From contig NZ_JBLXDN010000006.1 of the NCBI RefSeq assembly GCF_048264025.1, positions 1-64,000 on the forward strand: a stretch of DNA of 64,000 nt. The letters run 5' to 3'. The position numbers were made by a program, and so were the translations under genes. Below the pieces are notes generated by a model, which saw only the letters and a list, made by a program, of their open reading frames with translations, had not been told where the DNA came from and did no database searches. The stretch comes from Nitrincola sp048264025. Its GTDB lineage: Bacteria; Pseudomonadota; Gammaproteobacteria; Pseudomonadales; Balneatricaceae. Position 1 is the stretch's first letter. Each line of letters begins with the position of its first letter. This document shows, piece by piece, positions 26,016-35,929 of the stretch.

Positions 26016-26525
26016 ATGCAACCCACCCCCGAACAACTGCAGATTATTACCCGTCAATTAGGGCGCAAACCCAGAGGGATAGCCGCTATTGCGCATGCGA
26101 CACCAGCGGGTGTGCCCGTGGTGCTGCAAATGCGCTCTCTGGTCGCGGATAAACCCTTTCCAACCCTCTATTGGCTGTGCAGTCAGGATTTGGATAAAGC
26201 CATAGCGCGGATTGAAAGTACTGGCTGGATTAAAGCGCTGGAAGACGAGTTGCAGCAGGATGACGCGCTTCGGGATGTCTATCGGCAGCAGCAGATCGCC
26301 TACGTGGAGCAGCGCTGGCAATTAATGAACGCCGTTGATCGTGCACAGATTGAAGCCCTCGGCTTTCAGGAGTTGTTCAATAAACTCGGGATAGGGGGGA
26401 TCGCGCAGTGGGATAAGGTGCGTTGTCTGCATATGCAGTATGCGCATCATCTGGTGGCTGACAATCTGGTCGGTCAGCGTATGGATGCAGAATTCGGCCT
26501 GGATCAGCTACCGATCAAGTTTTGA
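26016..26525 (+). CDS. DUF501 family protein
   Basis: 169 residues matching the uncharacterised DUF501 family: RQLGRKPRG near the start, PFPTLYWLC in the first third, and a C-terminal GIGGI-WDKVRCLHMQYAHHL motif with conserved Cys and His that might bind a metal. Function unknown. It follows recG after 37 bases and ends before a hairpin shared with the convergent ferredoxin gene. Confidence 0.8.
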   Translation: MQPTPEQLQIITRQLGRKPRGIAAIAHATPAGVPVVLQMRSLVADKPFPTLYWLCSQDLDKAIARIESTGWIKALEDELQQDDALRDVYRQQQIAYVEQRWQLMNAVDRAQIEALGFQELFNKLGIGGIAQWDKVRCLHMQYAHHLVADNLVGQRMDAEFGLDQLPIKF

Positions 26526-26550
26526 CACTACTTGAGGTCGAGATAAAGGA

Positions 26551-26574
26551 CGTGGGCAGTGGAAACTGCCCACG
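26551..26574. terminator. bidirectional hairpin between convergent genes
   Basis: A perfect 10-pair stem (CGTGGGCAGT/ACTGCCCACG) with a GGAA loop lies between the DUF501 gene and the convergent ferredoxin gene. No T tract follows on either side. Confidence 0.5.
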
Positions 26575-26580
26575 AGGCCA

Positions 26581-26832
26581 TTATGATTGGCCAGTCAACT
26601 GCTTGTATTTGTCCATCAGCATCTCTTCAGTCTCGACATGGTCGGGATCTTTAGGGATGCAATCGACTGGGCAGACTTCAACACACTGAGGTGTATCGTA
26701 GTGTCCGACACATTCGGTACATTTGTTCGGATCGATTTCATAAATTTCTTCGCCCGGATAAATTGCCTCGTTAGGGCATTCCGGCTCGCATACATCACAG
26801 TTGATGCATTCATCGGTGATGATTAAGGCCAT
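26581..26832 (-). CDS. YfhL-family 4Fe-4S ferredoxin
   Basis: 83 residues with two cluster motifs: CINCDVCEPECPNEAIYPG and CTECVGHYDTPQCVEVCPVDCI. The insertion in the second motif is typical of the YfhL/Fdx group associated with coaD in pseudomonads. It is the gene after coaD on the same strand (20-base gap). Its electron partners are not evident. Confidence 0.92.
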   Translation of the reverse strand: MALIITDECINCDVCEPECPNEAIYPGEEIYEIDPNKCTECVGHYDTPQCVEVCPVDCIPKDPDHVETEEMLMDKYKQLTGQS

Positions 26833-26852
26833 TCGGCTACCTCATTGACTCG

Positions 26853-27341
26853 TTATACGGTTTTTGAACTCAGGTATGCTATCAGTGCATCCGATACTTC
26901 GGGGTGTACAAACTGACTGACATCTCCACCTAATGAAGCGATCTCTCTTATTAGTGTAGAAGAGATGTAGGTAAGATGTTCAGCCGGTGTTAAAAACAGG
27001 CTTTCGACATCCGGGCTCAGCTTGCGGTTCATATTGGCCAGCTGAAACTCATACTCAAAATCGGACACCGCTCTCAAGCCGCGTAGAATAATATTGGCAC
27101 CTTCGCGCTTGATTAGTTCAGCCAGTAGGCAATTAAAGCCTACAACACGTATATTGGGCAGGTGGCTGAGCGAGGTCTTTGCTAGAGAAACTCTGAGATC
27201 TAATGGCAGTAGTGGGCCTTTTTTAGGGCTCTCTGCTACGGCAACAACAACCAGATCAAACAGCTTGCTGGCGCGTTCAACCAGATCAGTGTGTCCGTTA
27301 GTGATCGGATCAAAGGTGCCGGGGTAGACTGCCGTATTCAT
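26853..27341 (-). CDS. coaD: phosphopantetheine adenylyltransferase
   Basis: Penultimate step of coenzyme A synthesis. 162 residues, with the nucleotidyltransferase motif TNGHTDLVERA after the TAVYPGTFDP start and the later SSTLIREIASLGGDVS. I chose ATG 27341 because GAGG lies nine bases before it and homologues start there; an upstream in-frame ATG at 27398 adds unrelated residues. Confidence 0.96.
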   Translation of the reverse strand: MNTAVYPGTFDPITNGHTDLVERASKLFDLVVVAVAESPKKGPLLPLDLRVSLAKTSLSHLPNIRVVGFNCLLAELIKREGANIILRGLRAVSDFEYEFQLANMNRKLSPDVESLFLTPAEHLTYISSTLIREIASLGGDVSQFVHPEVSDALIAYLSSKTV

Positions 27342-27625
27342 AGTATCCTCAGGGATTCTGCTGAGTATTTGCGCGGATGTTAACGGAAACGCTCGCAAGG
27401 CACAAATACAAAAATAGCATGTCCTGAGTTAAATCAGTAATAAATGCAATAGACCCATACATTCTGGCTATATATTCAGGCGACTTTTACACCGTATGGC
27501 TGTGGATTGGCAGATGACACTTTGGTTAAATAAACACTTCCTGCTTGCAAAACAGTAGATTAAGAGCCTACATTTATACATGGTGTTGATAATTTAAACG
27601 AACAGCACTTGATCGAGGGAAAGTC

Positions 27626-28234
27626 ATGCCTAGGCGTACAAAAGAAGAAGCAGAACAGACACGTCGTACTTTGTTAGCTACTGCAATGACGCTTTATGCC
27701 GAGCGGGGGGTTAACCGGGTTTCCTTAAAAGAAATCTCAGCGGCCAGTGGTGTTACCCACGGCGCCCTTTACTGGCATTTTCGTAACCGTGATGATCTGT
27801 TGCAGCAGTTATATCTTATGTCAGGTCACCCGTTTGAGCTCCAATATATAGAGCAGCGTCAGTCGGCCAAACAGGACCCGTTACAAGCACTGCATGACTA
27901 TCTGATGGGGGTGGTGCGTGCTTACGTTGAACAGGTCTCTTATCGCCGAGCCTATCGAATATTTTTTACCAATCCAGAGCTTCCAGAACTACTGAATCTG
28001 AGAGCACAAGTCGAGGCTGATCAGGCTCTCGTATGCGAGCACATTCATTATTTTCTTAAGCAAGCGAAAAAGAAAAAAATGCTACGCAAAAAGTTGCCCC
28101 TGACCACCGCCTCACAGGCGCTGTCAGGCGTACTGAACAGCCTGATAGCCAGTTCTATGGTTCAGGTCGGTGAGGATGTCATGAGTCAGGCTCGGCTGCT
28201 GACACAGATATTCACTGATGGGGTGCGAAGCTGA
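27626..28234 (+). CDS. TetR-family regulator, AcrR/TtgR-like
   Basis: 202 residues: an N-terminal helix-turn-helix (RVSLKEISAASGVTHGALYWHFRNRDDLL) close to those of efflux-pump repressors, followed by a helical ligand domain. No pump genes are nearby, so the target is elsewhere or the gene itself. The 284-base spacer before it is AT-rich and shows a possible palindrome around CATTTATACATGG (27570-27582), a candidate operator. The 3' end overlaps rsmD by 23 bases, tail to tail. Confidence 0.85.
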   Translation: MPRRTKEEAEQTRRTLLATAMTLYAERGVNRVSLKEISAASGVTHGALYWHFRNRDDLLQQLYLMSGHPFELQYIEQRQSAKQDPLQALHDYLMGVVRAYVEQVSYRRAYRIFFTNPELPELLNLRAQVEADQALVCEHIHYFLKQAKKKKMLRKKLPLTTASQALSGVLNSLIASSMVQVGEDVMSQARLLTQIFTDGVRS

Positions 28235-28874
28235 GATCAGATTCAGAGATGGTGCTTTGTGGCTCATCACGTTGATAAAGCCGATAGCTGACCTGGCCCG
28301 CAGTTTTTTCACGGTAAAGCACCCAGTTTTCTGGTAAACCATCTGCTTGCCAGTCACTTTCGGTTTCGATATAGATCAGTGCATTACTGTTGAGCAGGTT
28401 GCGCGTTTCCAACAGGGTAGCGGCAGACTTGATTAGATTCTGCCGGAAAGGCGGATCGAGAAATACCAGATCGTATCTCGCTTCCTGATCAGCCTGTTTC
28501 ATCTCCAGCCAGTCAAGAACAGCGGCACAAATAACGTCAGCGTTCTGTGCTTTGAGCAGGTTTAAATTCTGGCGTACCTGATGTACCACCTCCGGTGCTC
28601 TGTCTACAAACGTGACCGAGGCAGCGCCGCGCGACAGGGCTTCAAATCCCAGCGCACCACTACCACAAAAAAGATCCAGACAGGCGGCTCCGGGTGTGCT
28701 GGTTTGTAGCCAGTTAAACAGCGTTTCTCTGACGCGATCAGGGGTTGGACGCAAGCCGTCGATGGTGGGGAACGGGAGTTTACGACTGCGCCAATCACCA
28801 CCGATAATACGTAGTGTGGAAATGTCATCTTTAGGTAAGATTTGGCGGCGGGCTGCACTGTTGCGTCGGCTCAT
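28212..28874 (-). CDS. rsmD: 16S rRNA (guanine966-N2)-methyltransferase
   Basis: 220 residues: the early LRIIGGDWRSRKLPFP motif, the SAM-binding DLFCGSGALGFEALSRGA, and the catalytic DLVFLDPPF (DPPF) motif, all expected for RsmD. It lies 19 bases after the M16-like gene on the same strand and overlaps the TetR gene at its 3' end. Confidence 0.94.
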   Translation of the reverse strand: MSRRNSAARRQILPKDDISTLRIIGGDWRSRKLPFPTIDGLRPTPDRVRETLFNWLQTSTPGAACLDLFCGSGALGFEALSRGAASVTFVDRAPEVVHQVRQNLNLLKAQNADVICAAVLDWLEMKQADQEARYDLVFLDPPFRQNLIKSAATLLETRNLLNSNALIYIETESDWQADGLPENWVLYREKTAGQVSYRLYQRDEPQSTISESDLSFAPHQ

Positions 28875-28893
28875 TGGTTCATATTTCCCAGTT

Positions 28894-30057
28894 TCAGAAA
28901 GGTTTAAGCGTCACGCTGAGCTGGTGATCAGCATTGAGTAAGAACTGCAACTGCTGACGAATGGCATCGGCACTGAGCTGCTGCAGTGCTGTTGCATACG
29001 AGAGTTCACTCCCTAGAGGTAATCCCAATAGGGCCGTCAGCTCCAGCCACTGGTGTTGAAAATCAGGATGGCTATAGCGTTCTGAAAATTGTTCAAGTAG
29101 TTGCGCTTGTGCTTGCAGCAGCAGACTATCAGAAATTTCGTCAGTAATCAGCTGAGGTAGCACCGCCGAGGTGGTTTTCACCAGCGGCTCACTCAGTATC
29201 AATGCCAGGTGGCTTTGCGGTGGCAGTGGTTGCCAGATCAGGCGATAGTTACGTCGCTCATTTTGTTGCTGCAACGCGAGCTGGAGTGCCAAAACCGCCG
29301 CCCGATTGAGGGCCAGTGAGCTTGTATCCGTTATAGCCGGGGATGGCCAGGCCAGTAGTTGGTGCGGCGTAGATGTGTAGCCATCCAGCAGGTAGGTCGT
29401 CGCACTGGGTAAGCCTCTATCTTTTTCTGCAGGGATTACCTGAGTAGGTTCACCCACACCCGCTTCAAGATCTGGTCCTGTGAGTAAGAGTTGCCAGTGG
29501 TTGTTGTCAGATATGATCGGTACTTGCCAGTGTTCCAGTTCCGCCATCAGACGGGCCTCTGGTTGCTGTATATCCAATCGCCACTCGGCCAAAATACGCT
29601 GCTGCTCAGCGGCATTTAAGGGGGAATGGGCAGCGTGTAGTTGCTGCAATAACCAATTGAGCTGTGTTTGAGTGGGCTCGGCAGCCATTTGCAGCCTGAG
29701 ACGGATCAGCGCTGTTTCGTGTGTCAGGCTGGGTTGCCAGCCAAACTGCTTCAACTGCGCCTCGGACTCGGGCAGGGATAGACGCTGTCGGATGGCATGG
29801 TAATGGGTGGCTTGCAGTTGTCGCCCTGTCAGTCCGAAGGCTGCTGATGTGCTAAGCAGCGCATCGAGCTGATAGTGGTCTTGGGTGTCGATCTGCATCC
29901 GCCAGTGAGTGGGTTCGGCTTGCCAGCTGATAGGCAAGGCTTGCCTTGGCTTTTCTCTACCTGTTGCACTAAGTAACACGATGGCAATGGCGACCGCCCA
30001 GGCCAACCAAAAAAGGTAGCGTCGATTAAACAGAGGTTTATACGTCGATGGTGGCAT
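28894..30057 (-). CDS. degenerate M16-peptidase-like membrane protein
   Basis: 387 residues: one N-terminal membrane anchor (about residues 12-33), then a Gln- and Leu-rich periplasmic region with the helical look of M16 metallopeptidases. No HxxEH zinc motif is present, so it cannot be an active M16 enzyme. Position (between rsmD and divergent ftsY) is where related bacteria have a pair of M16 genes, one active and one inactive; only this inactive-type subunit remains. ATG 30057 was chosen because the membrane anchor follows at normal spacing. Confidence 0.6.
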   Translation of the reverse strand: MPPSTYKPLFNRRYLFWLAWAVAIAIVLLSATGREKPRQALPISWQAEPTHWRMQIDTQDHYQLDALLSTSAAFGLTGRQLQATHYHAIRQRLSLPESEAQLKQFGWQPSLTHETALIRLRLQMAAEPTQTQLNWLLQQLHAAHSPLNAAEQQRILAEWRLDIQQPEARLMAELEHWQVPIISDNNHWQLLLTGPDLEAGVGEPTQVIPAEKDRGLPSATTYLLDGYTSTPHQLLAWPSPAITDTSSLALNRAAVLALQLALQQQNERRNYRLIWQPLPPQSHLALILSEPLVKTTSAVLPQLITDEISDSLLLQAQAQLLEQFSERYSHPDFQHQWLELTALLGLPLGSELSYATALQQLSADAIRQQLQFLLNADHQLSVTLKPF

Positions 30058-30154
30058 ATTCGTTCCGATCAGGTTTGTCAGCAGCCGCTCTGTGGTAAGA
30101 TAACGCAATTTTTCAACCTTTATCTACTATTTAGCAGGCGGACTGAACAGCTTT

Positions 30155-31513
<1,359 letters not shown>

Positions 31514-31522
31514 GGTCTGATT

Positions 31523-32191
31523 ATGGCAGCTATACGCTTTACCAATGTAGGCAAACGTTATAGCGGTGGTTTTGATGCGCTAACGGGTGTGGATTTTGCG
31601 CTGGAATCAGGTGAAATGGCATTTTTGACCGGCCACTCGGGCGCGGGCAAAAGTACTCTGCTAAAGCTGATCATGCTGATGGAACGTCCCAGCCGTGGAC
31701 AGGTTCAGGTAGGTGAGCACGACCTGGCCAGTCTGACTCGTCGTAATATTCCGCAGCACCGCCGACGTATCGGCGTGGTGTTTCAGAATCATCACCTGCT
31801 GTTTGACCGTAGCGTGTTTGACAATGTGGCACTGCCTTTACAGATAGCCGGGTATGATCCAGCCGATGCCGCACGACGAGTGCGGGCCGCACTGGATAAA
31901 GTGGGTCTGCTGATGCGTGAAAAGCAAAATCCGATTGCACTGTCCAGTGGAGAGCAGCAACGGGTGGGTATTGCTCGGGCGATTGTGCACAAGCCAGCAT
32001 TGTTATTAGCGGATGAGCCGACCGGGAACCTCGACCCAGAGTTGTCTGAAGGGGTGATGCGCTTGTTTGAGCAGTTTAATCGTATCGGCACCACCGTACT
32101 CATCGCCAGCCATGATCTGTCACTGATTCAGCGTATGCGTCGGCGCACGCTGGTGTTACGTGGTGGGAGGTTAGTTGCTGATGGCTGCTAA
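31523..32191 (+). CDS. ftsE: cell division ATP-binding protein FtsE
   Basis: 222-residue ABC ATPase that with FtsX controls peptidoglycan hydrolases at the septum. Walker A GHSGAGKST, signature LSSGEQQRVGIARA, Walker B ALLLADEPTGNLD and H-loop ASHD are all present. It overlaps the ftsX start by 11 bases. Walker A reads HSGAGKS as in other FtsE proteins. Confidence 0.96.
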   Translation: MAAIRFTNVGKRYSGGFDALTGVDFALESGEMAFLTGHSGAGKSTLLKLIMLMERPSRGQVQVGEHDLASLTRRNIPQHRRRIGVVFQNHHLLFDRSVFDNVALPLQIAGYDPADAARRVRAALDKVGLLMREKQNPIALSSGEQQRVGIARAIVHKPALLLADEPTGNLDPELSEGVMRLFEQFNRIGTTVLIASHDLSLIQRMRRRTLVLRGGRLVADGC

Positions 32192-33161
32192 ACCGCAGGA
32201 CAAAGCTCCTCGTCGAGGTGCCGAAGCACACAGGGTGAGTTGGACTGATCATCTGCGTGGCTGGTTGCGTCACCATCTGGAGGTGGCGCTGCAGGCGTTA
32301 TTGCGTCTCACTGTTACACCTATTGCCTCGTTGATGACCCTGGCTGTGTTGGCCATCGCACTGGCACTACCCGGTTTTATGTTTACCGTAGTCAATAATA
32401 TTCAGCAGTTCAGTAGTGGTTGGGACACCAGCCCTCGCATCATGCTGTATCTGAATCAGGATGTGAGTGATGCCCGTGCTGAGCAGCTCAGTCTGGAGCT
32501 GATGCTACACGATGGACTATCAGGTATTGAGTTGATTGATCGTGAACAGGGGCTGCGCGAATTTTCGGGTTATTCTGAGTTTGCCACGATGCTCAGCTTG
32601 CTGGACAGCAATCCCTTGCCTGCCGTCATTCTGGTGCTGCCCGCTGATCATTCGACGGCAGGCCTGCAGCAGTTACAGCATGAGTTGGCCGGTTTGCCTG
32701 AAGTACACGAAGCCACACTGGATATGGAGTGGATTCAGCGCTTGAATGCCTATCTGCTTATGGCTGAGCGATTTAGCTGGGTGTTGAGCGGGTTGTTGGC
32801 CTTGGCGGTGTTGCTGGTGGTGGGTAATACTCTGCGCATGACACTGGAGAGTCGACGGGATGAAATCCTGGTTGCCAAGCTGGTGGGGGCCACTGATGCC
32901 TGGGTACGACGTCCTTTCTTGTATTCGGGTTTCTGGTACGGCTTGATCGGTTCTCTGTTGGCTTACGTATTGATTCAGGTGTCTTTGTATCTGATTACCG
33001 GACCGGCTAATCAACTGGCTGAACTCTATATGAGTAGTTTTGTTCTGACGGGGCTGACGGCAAAAACATCCCTGATTTTGATTGTAACAGGAACAGCACT
33101 GGGACTTGCCGGTGGGTTTATGTCGACTGGTCGGCATTTGCGCGCAATCGAGCCGAGCTGA
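32181..33161 (+). CDS. ftsX: cell division protein FtsX
   Basis: 326 residues with four membrane segments: one near residues 50-72 and three in the C-terminal half (about 205-310), with a periplasmic loop between that contacts the murein hydrolase activator, probably EnvC encoded at 3857. ATG 32181 was chosen for the GGGAGG ten bases before it; a TTG at 32175 is also in frame. In most relatives rpoH follows directly; here an 11-kb block intervenes. Confidence 0.94.
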   Translation: MAAKPQDKAPRRGAEAHRVSWTDHLRGWLRHHLEVALQALLRLTVTPIASLMTLAVLAIALALPGFMFTVVNNIQQFSSGWDTSPRIMLYLNQDVSDARAEQLSLELMLHDGLSGIELIDREQGLREFSGYSEFATMLSLLDSNPLPAVILVLPADHSTAGLQQLQHELAGLPEVHEATLDMEWIQRLNAYLLMAERFSWVLSGLLALAVLLVVGNTLRMTLESRRDEILVAKLVGATDAWVRRPFLYSGFWYGLIGSLLAYVLIQVSLYLITGPANQLAELYMSSFVLTGLTAKTSLILIVTGTALGLAGGFMSTGRHLRAIEPS

Positions 33162-33225
33162 GATATCCGTGCATTCAGCGTCTGAAAGTGGTGATTGAGC
33201 CAGATGTAAACCACCTTTACGACAA

Positions 33226-34749
33226 TTAAAAATGTCGGCGTAGCATCAAACTAATTTCACTTTGTTCAAAGCCAAAGGCCCAATCCAGGTTGCTACGGTT
33301 TATGCTATGACGGATTCGTAGTTCTGGTATCAAGCCCGCCAGCGTCCAGCCATTGAGTCCTACGCTAACAATATACACCTGTTGTTGGTCACTTCGGCGC
33401 TCTCCTAGAAAGGCATCATGAGCATCGTGACGACTGGCACGGTAGATACCCATCGCATTGACGAAAGCTCCGGCTGGTCCTGGAAAAGCGTGGTATACGC
33501 CGCTACGTAATGACCAATCCTGATTGCTGGCGGCTTCGATATTGTATTCTTGGAGGGTAAGTGTTAAACCACCATAGAGACGGGTATTCGGGTGCGACGC
33601 ATAGCTGGCAGTCACTCCCCATTGGAACTGGTTATGATCTCGACCTATCTGCTGCTCTTTGTGAGTATATTCATAGCGTTTTGCATCTAGCCGAGTATTG
33701 AACTGCCAGCGTCGGTTCAGCGTATGTCGCCACTCAAGCTCCAGCCCATGAGCCAGATAGGTGCTATGGCGGTTGCGGTAGTTATGTTCGACATAAGGGG
33801 CCAGTGATAGGCTATTACTGGCATCAAGATATTGATAACCCATCTGCAATACACTCAGGTTCTGACTGAAATCATAGATCAGAGCAGTGTCTGACGGGTT
33901 GGTTTGCGCATAGTAGTTGCCATAGCTAAGTAAGTTCAGGCGTAGATTATGGTTATTGGACAGGTTAAAGCGTCGTTGCATTGACAGTTCATATTTAAGC
34001 ACGCTGGAGTCGATAGCTTCCGGCATTTTGCGTTCGAATAAGCAGATTCCGGCCAGTTGACTCAGGCAGGAATAGTGGCCATTACCTTGATTAATATTAC
34101 TGTTATAGCCTGCACCCAGTGCCAGACTGCCGTGCCAATCAGCACGCTTCTCAAGTGCTTGTTGGTATTGCTGTACCAGCATTTGCGCATGGGCTGGTAA
34201 GCCAGCGTCCAGCGCCTGGATAAATCCAACCAGTGCCTGCTGATCTTGATAGTTCTCAAACTCTAATCGAGCTAGCTCCAGACGAATACGTGGATCCTGT
34301 GGCTCCAGTTCTCGCGCTTTTTCCATCTGTTGCAGTGCCTGTGGATAATTACCCTGAAAGCGAGCTAGCAGGCTGTGTGCCATGGCTACCAGAGCAGGAC
34401 GATGCCCTGAAAGGCTTTGGTAACGGGCGATAAAATCCGGTAGCAGTGTCCACTGGTTGCTGTTGATGGCAATATAAATGGCGGGTTCCAGCGCCTGTAG
34501 CTGGTTCTGTACCTGATAAGTATGTCCTTCATACATCAGGGTGCCTGGCGGCGGTGCCAGGGTATCTTCTGCCTGTGCTCGTTGTTCGGCAGAGCGGTGA
34601 GTCTGGTCGAGCAGAAAACGGGTATCGTCATCATCCGCTTGTACTGCAGTGGTCAGAGCCAGTGCCGCTAACACTAGCCACAGGGCTGTGCGATGATATA
34701 AACCAGAGTGAGCAGGTCTGGTTGGAATGCGGTGTGAGCAGCAGAACAT
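33226..34749 (-). CDS. hsmA: Slam-type outer membrane transporter (hemophilin secretion modulator)
   Basis: 507 residues: signal peptide ending near VQA-DDD, an N-terminal periplasmic domain with TPR-like helices (NYPQALQQMEKARELEPQDPRIRLELA), then about 300 residues of alternating aromatic beta-strands ending in RRHF, the C-terminal phenylalanine of outer-membrane barrels. This is the layout of Slam (DUF560) proteins, which carry lipoproteins or hemophores across the outer membrane. It is the third gene of hphR-hphA-hsmA, so HphA is its expected client. The start follows GGAAGA. Its base composition is near the host average, unlike hphA and hphR. Confidence 0.88.
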   Translation of the reverse strand: MFCCSHRIPTRPAHSGLYHRTALWLVLAALALTTAVQADDDDTRFLLDQTHRSAEQRAQAEDTLAPPPGTLMYEGHTYQVQNQLQALEPAIYIAINSNQWTLLPDFIARYQSLSGHRPALVAMAHSLLARFQGNYPQALQQMEKARELEPQDPRIRLELARLEFENYQDQQALVGFIQALDAGLPAHAQMLVQQYQQALEKRADWHGSLALGAGYNSNINQGNGHYSCLSQLAGICLFERKMPEAIDSSVLKYELSMQRRFNLSNNHNLRLNLLSYGNYYAQTNPSDTALIYDFSQNLSVLQMGYQYLDASNSLSLAPYVEHNYRNRHSTYLAHGLELEWRHTLNRRWQFNTRLDAKRYEYTHKEQQIGRDHNQFQWGVTASYASHPNTRLYGGLTLTLQEYNIEAASNQDWSLRSGVYHAFPGPAGAFVNAMGIYRASRHDAHDAFLGERRSDQQQVYIVSVGLNGWTLAGLIPELRIRHSINRSNLDWAFGFEQSEISLMLRRHF

Positions 34750-34782
34750 AAAACTCTTCCGAGATGGGTTAGCGCTGGGTAG

Positions 34783-34806
34783 AATGGGACCGGCGAACCG
34801 GTCCCA
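34783..34806. terminator. intercistronic hairpin between hphA and hsmA
   Basis: A perfect 10-pair stem (ATGGGACCGG/CCGGTCCCAT) around a CGAA tetraloop in the 155-base gap between hphA and hsmA. There is no T tract. It may reduce read-through, or stabilise the upstream message so that the hemophore is made in excess over its transporter. Confidence 0.4.
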
Positions 34807-34904
34807 TATTGGTAAGTCCTGATATGGATGCCGAGCCAGGATTCACCCGGTATCGTCGGTTTGACACGCTTCACTGGTGGCAGCCAGTGGAGTGTGGTCA
34901 AGCA

Positions 34905-35864
34905 TCAGGGCGTGATGGTGCCGCTGATTTTGCTGCCGCCAAAAGCAACATCGTCAGCGACGCCCGCTCCAGCCTTGTGAATGCCAGCCAGGGCTTCTGC
35001 GCCGTTATAGAAACGGCCGTCGATGTTGCTGCCATTACTGAAGGTGCCATCGCTGTTAATTGAGGTGTTCGCAAAACTCAGCGTGCTGGTACCCCGAGCA
35101 ATAGACCCGGAAAGCGAGCCTGAGCCGGATGAGTAGCTGGCGGTCAGCGTACCGGTATACAGGTTCGGGTTATCCGGCGATCCGCCGGCGGTAGTGCCTA
35201 CACCATTGATACCGATCACACCGTAGGTGGCGCTAATGGCCGTCGGCATGGTGGAAGCATCGACCGCATCGTCACCCACGTACCAGACGGTGCGCTCGCT
35301 GCTGGCCATGTTCAGGTCCGTGCTGTCCTGGGGCGGTGTGCCGTCGGCCCGGGGCGCCCATTCACCGAAGTAGACACCTTCGCCGACCGGCAGGGGCTGT
35401 GCCGGGTCCGCGGCGGAGCCGGTGCTGTTGGCGCCCACCTGGCCAATCACCAGGCCGCCGAACTGCGGCGCGAAGGACAGAGTGGTGATCTGGCGTACGC
35501 TGTTGATGGCGAAGTTGGCGTAGCTGCTGCCACCGCCGTTCACCGCTGCGTCGGCCTTCCACACCTGGGCCACGGAAAGCCCGCCAAACAGGCCCATATC
35601 AGCAGGCGTCATGATGGCGCCGTTGCCATGGTCGTCGATGGCGTTGTTGGAGCCGTTGATTGGCCCGTCCGCCAGGTCGATGTAGCTGCTGGCGCCGTTC
35701 AGCGCCACGCCGGAATTGCCGCCGCCAAACAGGATGTGATTGGACTCCCCGGTTTCCACACCGGAGATATCCGAGCTGCCGCCTTCCACATTCGGGGACG
35801 CAGCAAAGGCCGTACCGCTGCCCACCAGTGCCATGATTGCCAGTGCTAATGTTGACTTTTTCAT
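34905..35864 (-). CDS. hphA: secreted hemophilin-like heme-binding protein (Slam substrate)
   Basis: 319 residues: a signal peptide MKKSTLALAIMALVGSGTAFA cut before ASPN with no lipobox, so the product is soluble rather than lipid-anchored. The C-terminal third is a TbpB-like eight-strand barrel of the type Slam recognises, with the DGRFYNGAEALAGIH and DVAFGGSKI motifs; the N-terminal part (Gly-, Ser- and Asn-rich) would be the heme-binding handle. ATG 35864 follows AGAGGA. It lies 65 bases after hphR and before hsmA. Known relatives are released by Slam, take heme from hemoglobin and deliver it to their TonB receptor. Heme ligands cannot be named from this sequence alone. Confidence 0.82.
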   Translation of the reverse strand: MKKSTLALAIMALVGSGTAFAASPNVEGGSSDISGVETGESNHILFGGGNSGVALNGASSYIDLADGPINGSNNAIDDHGNGAIMTPADMGLFGGLSVAQVWKADAAVNGGGSSYANFAINSVRQITTLSFAPQFGGLVIGQVGANSTGSAADPAQPLPVGEGVYFGEWAPRADGTPPQDSTDLNMASSERTVWYVGDDAVDASTMPTAISATYGVIGINGVGTTAGGSPDNPNLYTGTLTASYSSGSGSLSGSIARGTSTLSFANTSINSDGTFSNGSNIDGRFYNGAEALAGIHKAGAGVADDVAFGGSKISGTITP

Positions 35865-35929
35865 ATATTTTTCCTCTTGATTGATAGTGATGAAACACTG
35901 GTTTTTTTCGATAAAAACCAGCAAAAAAG

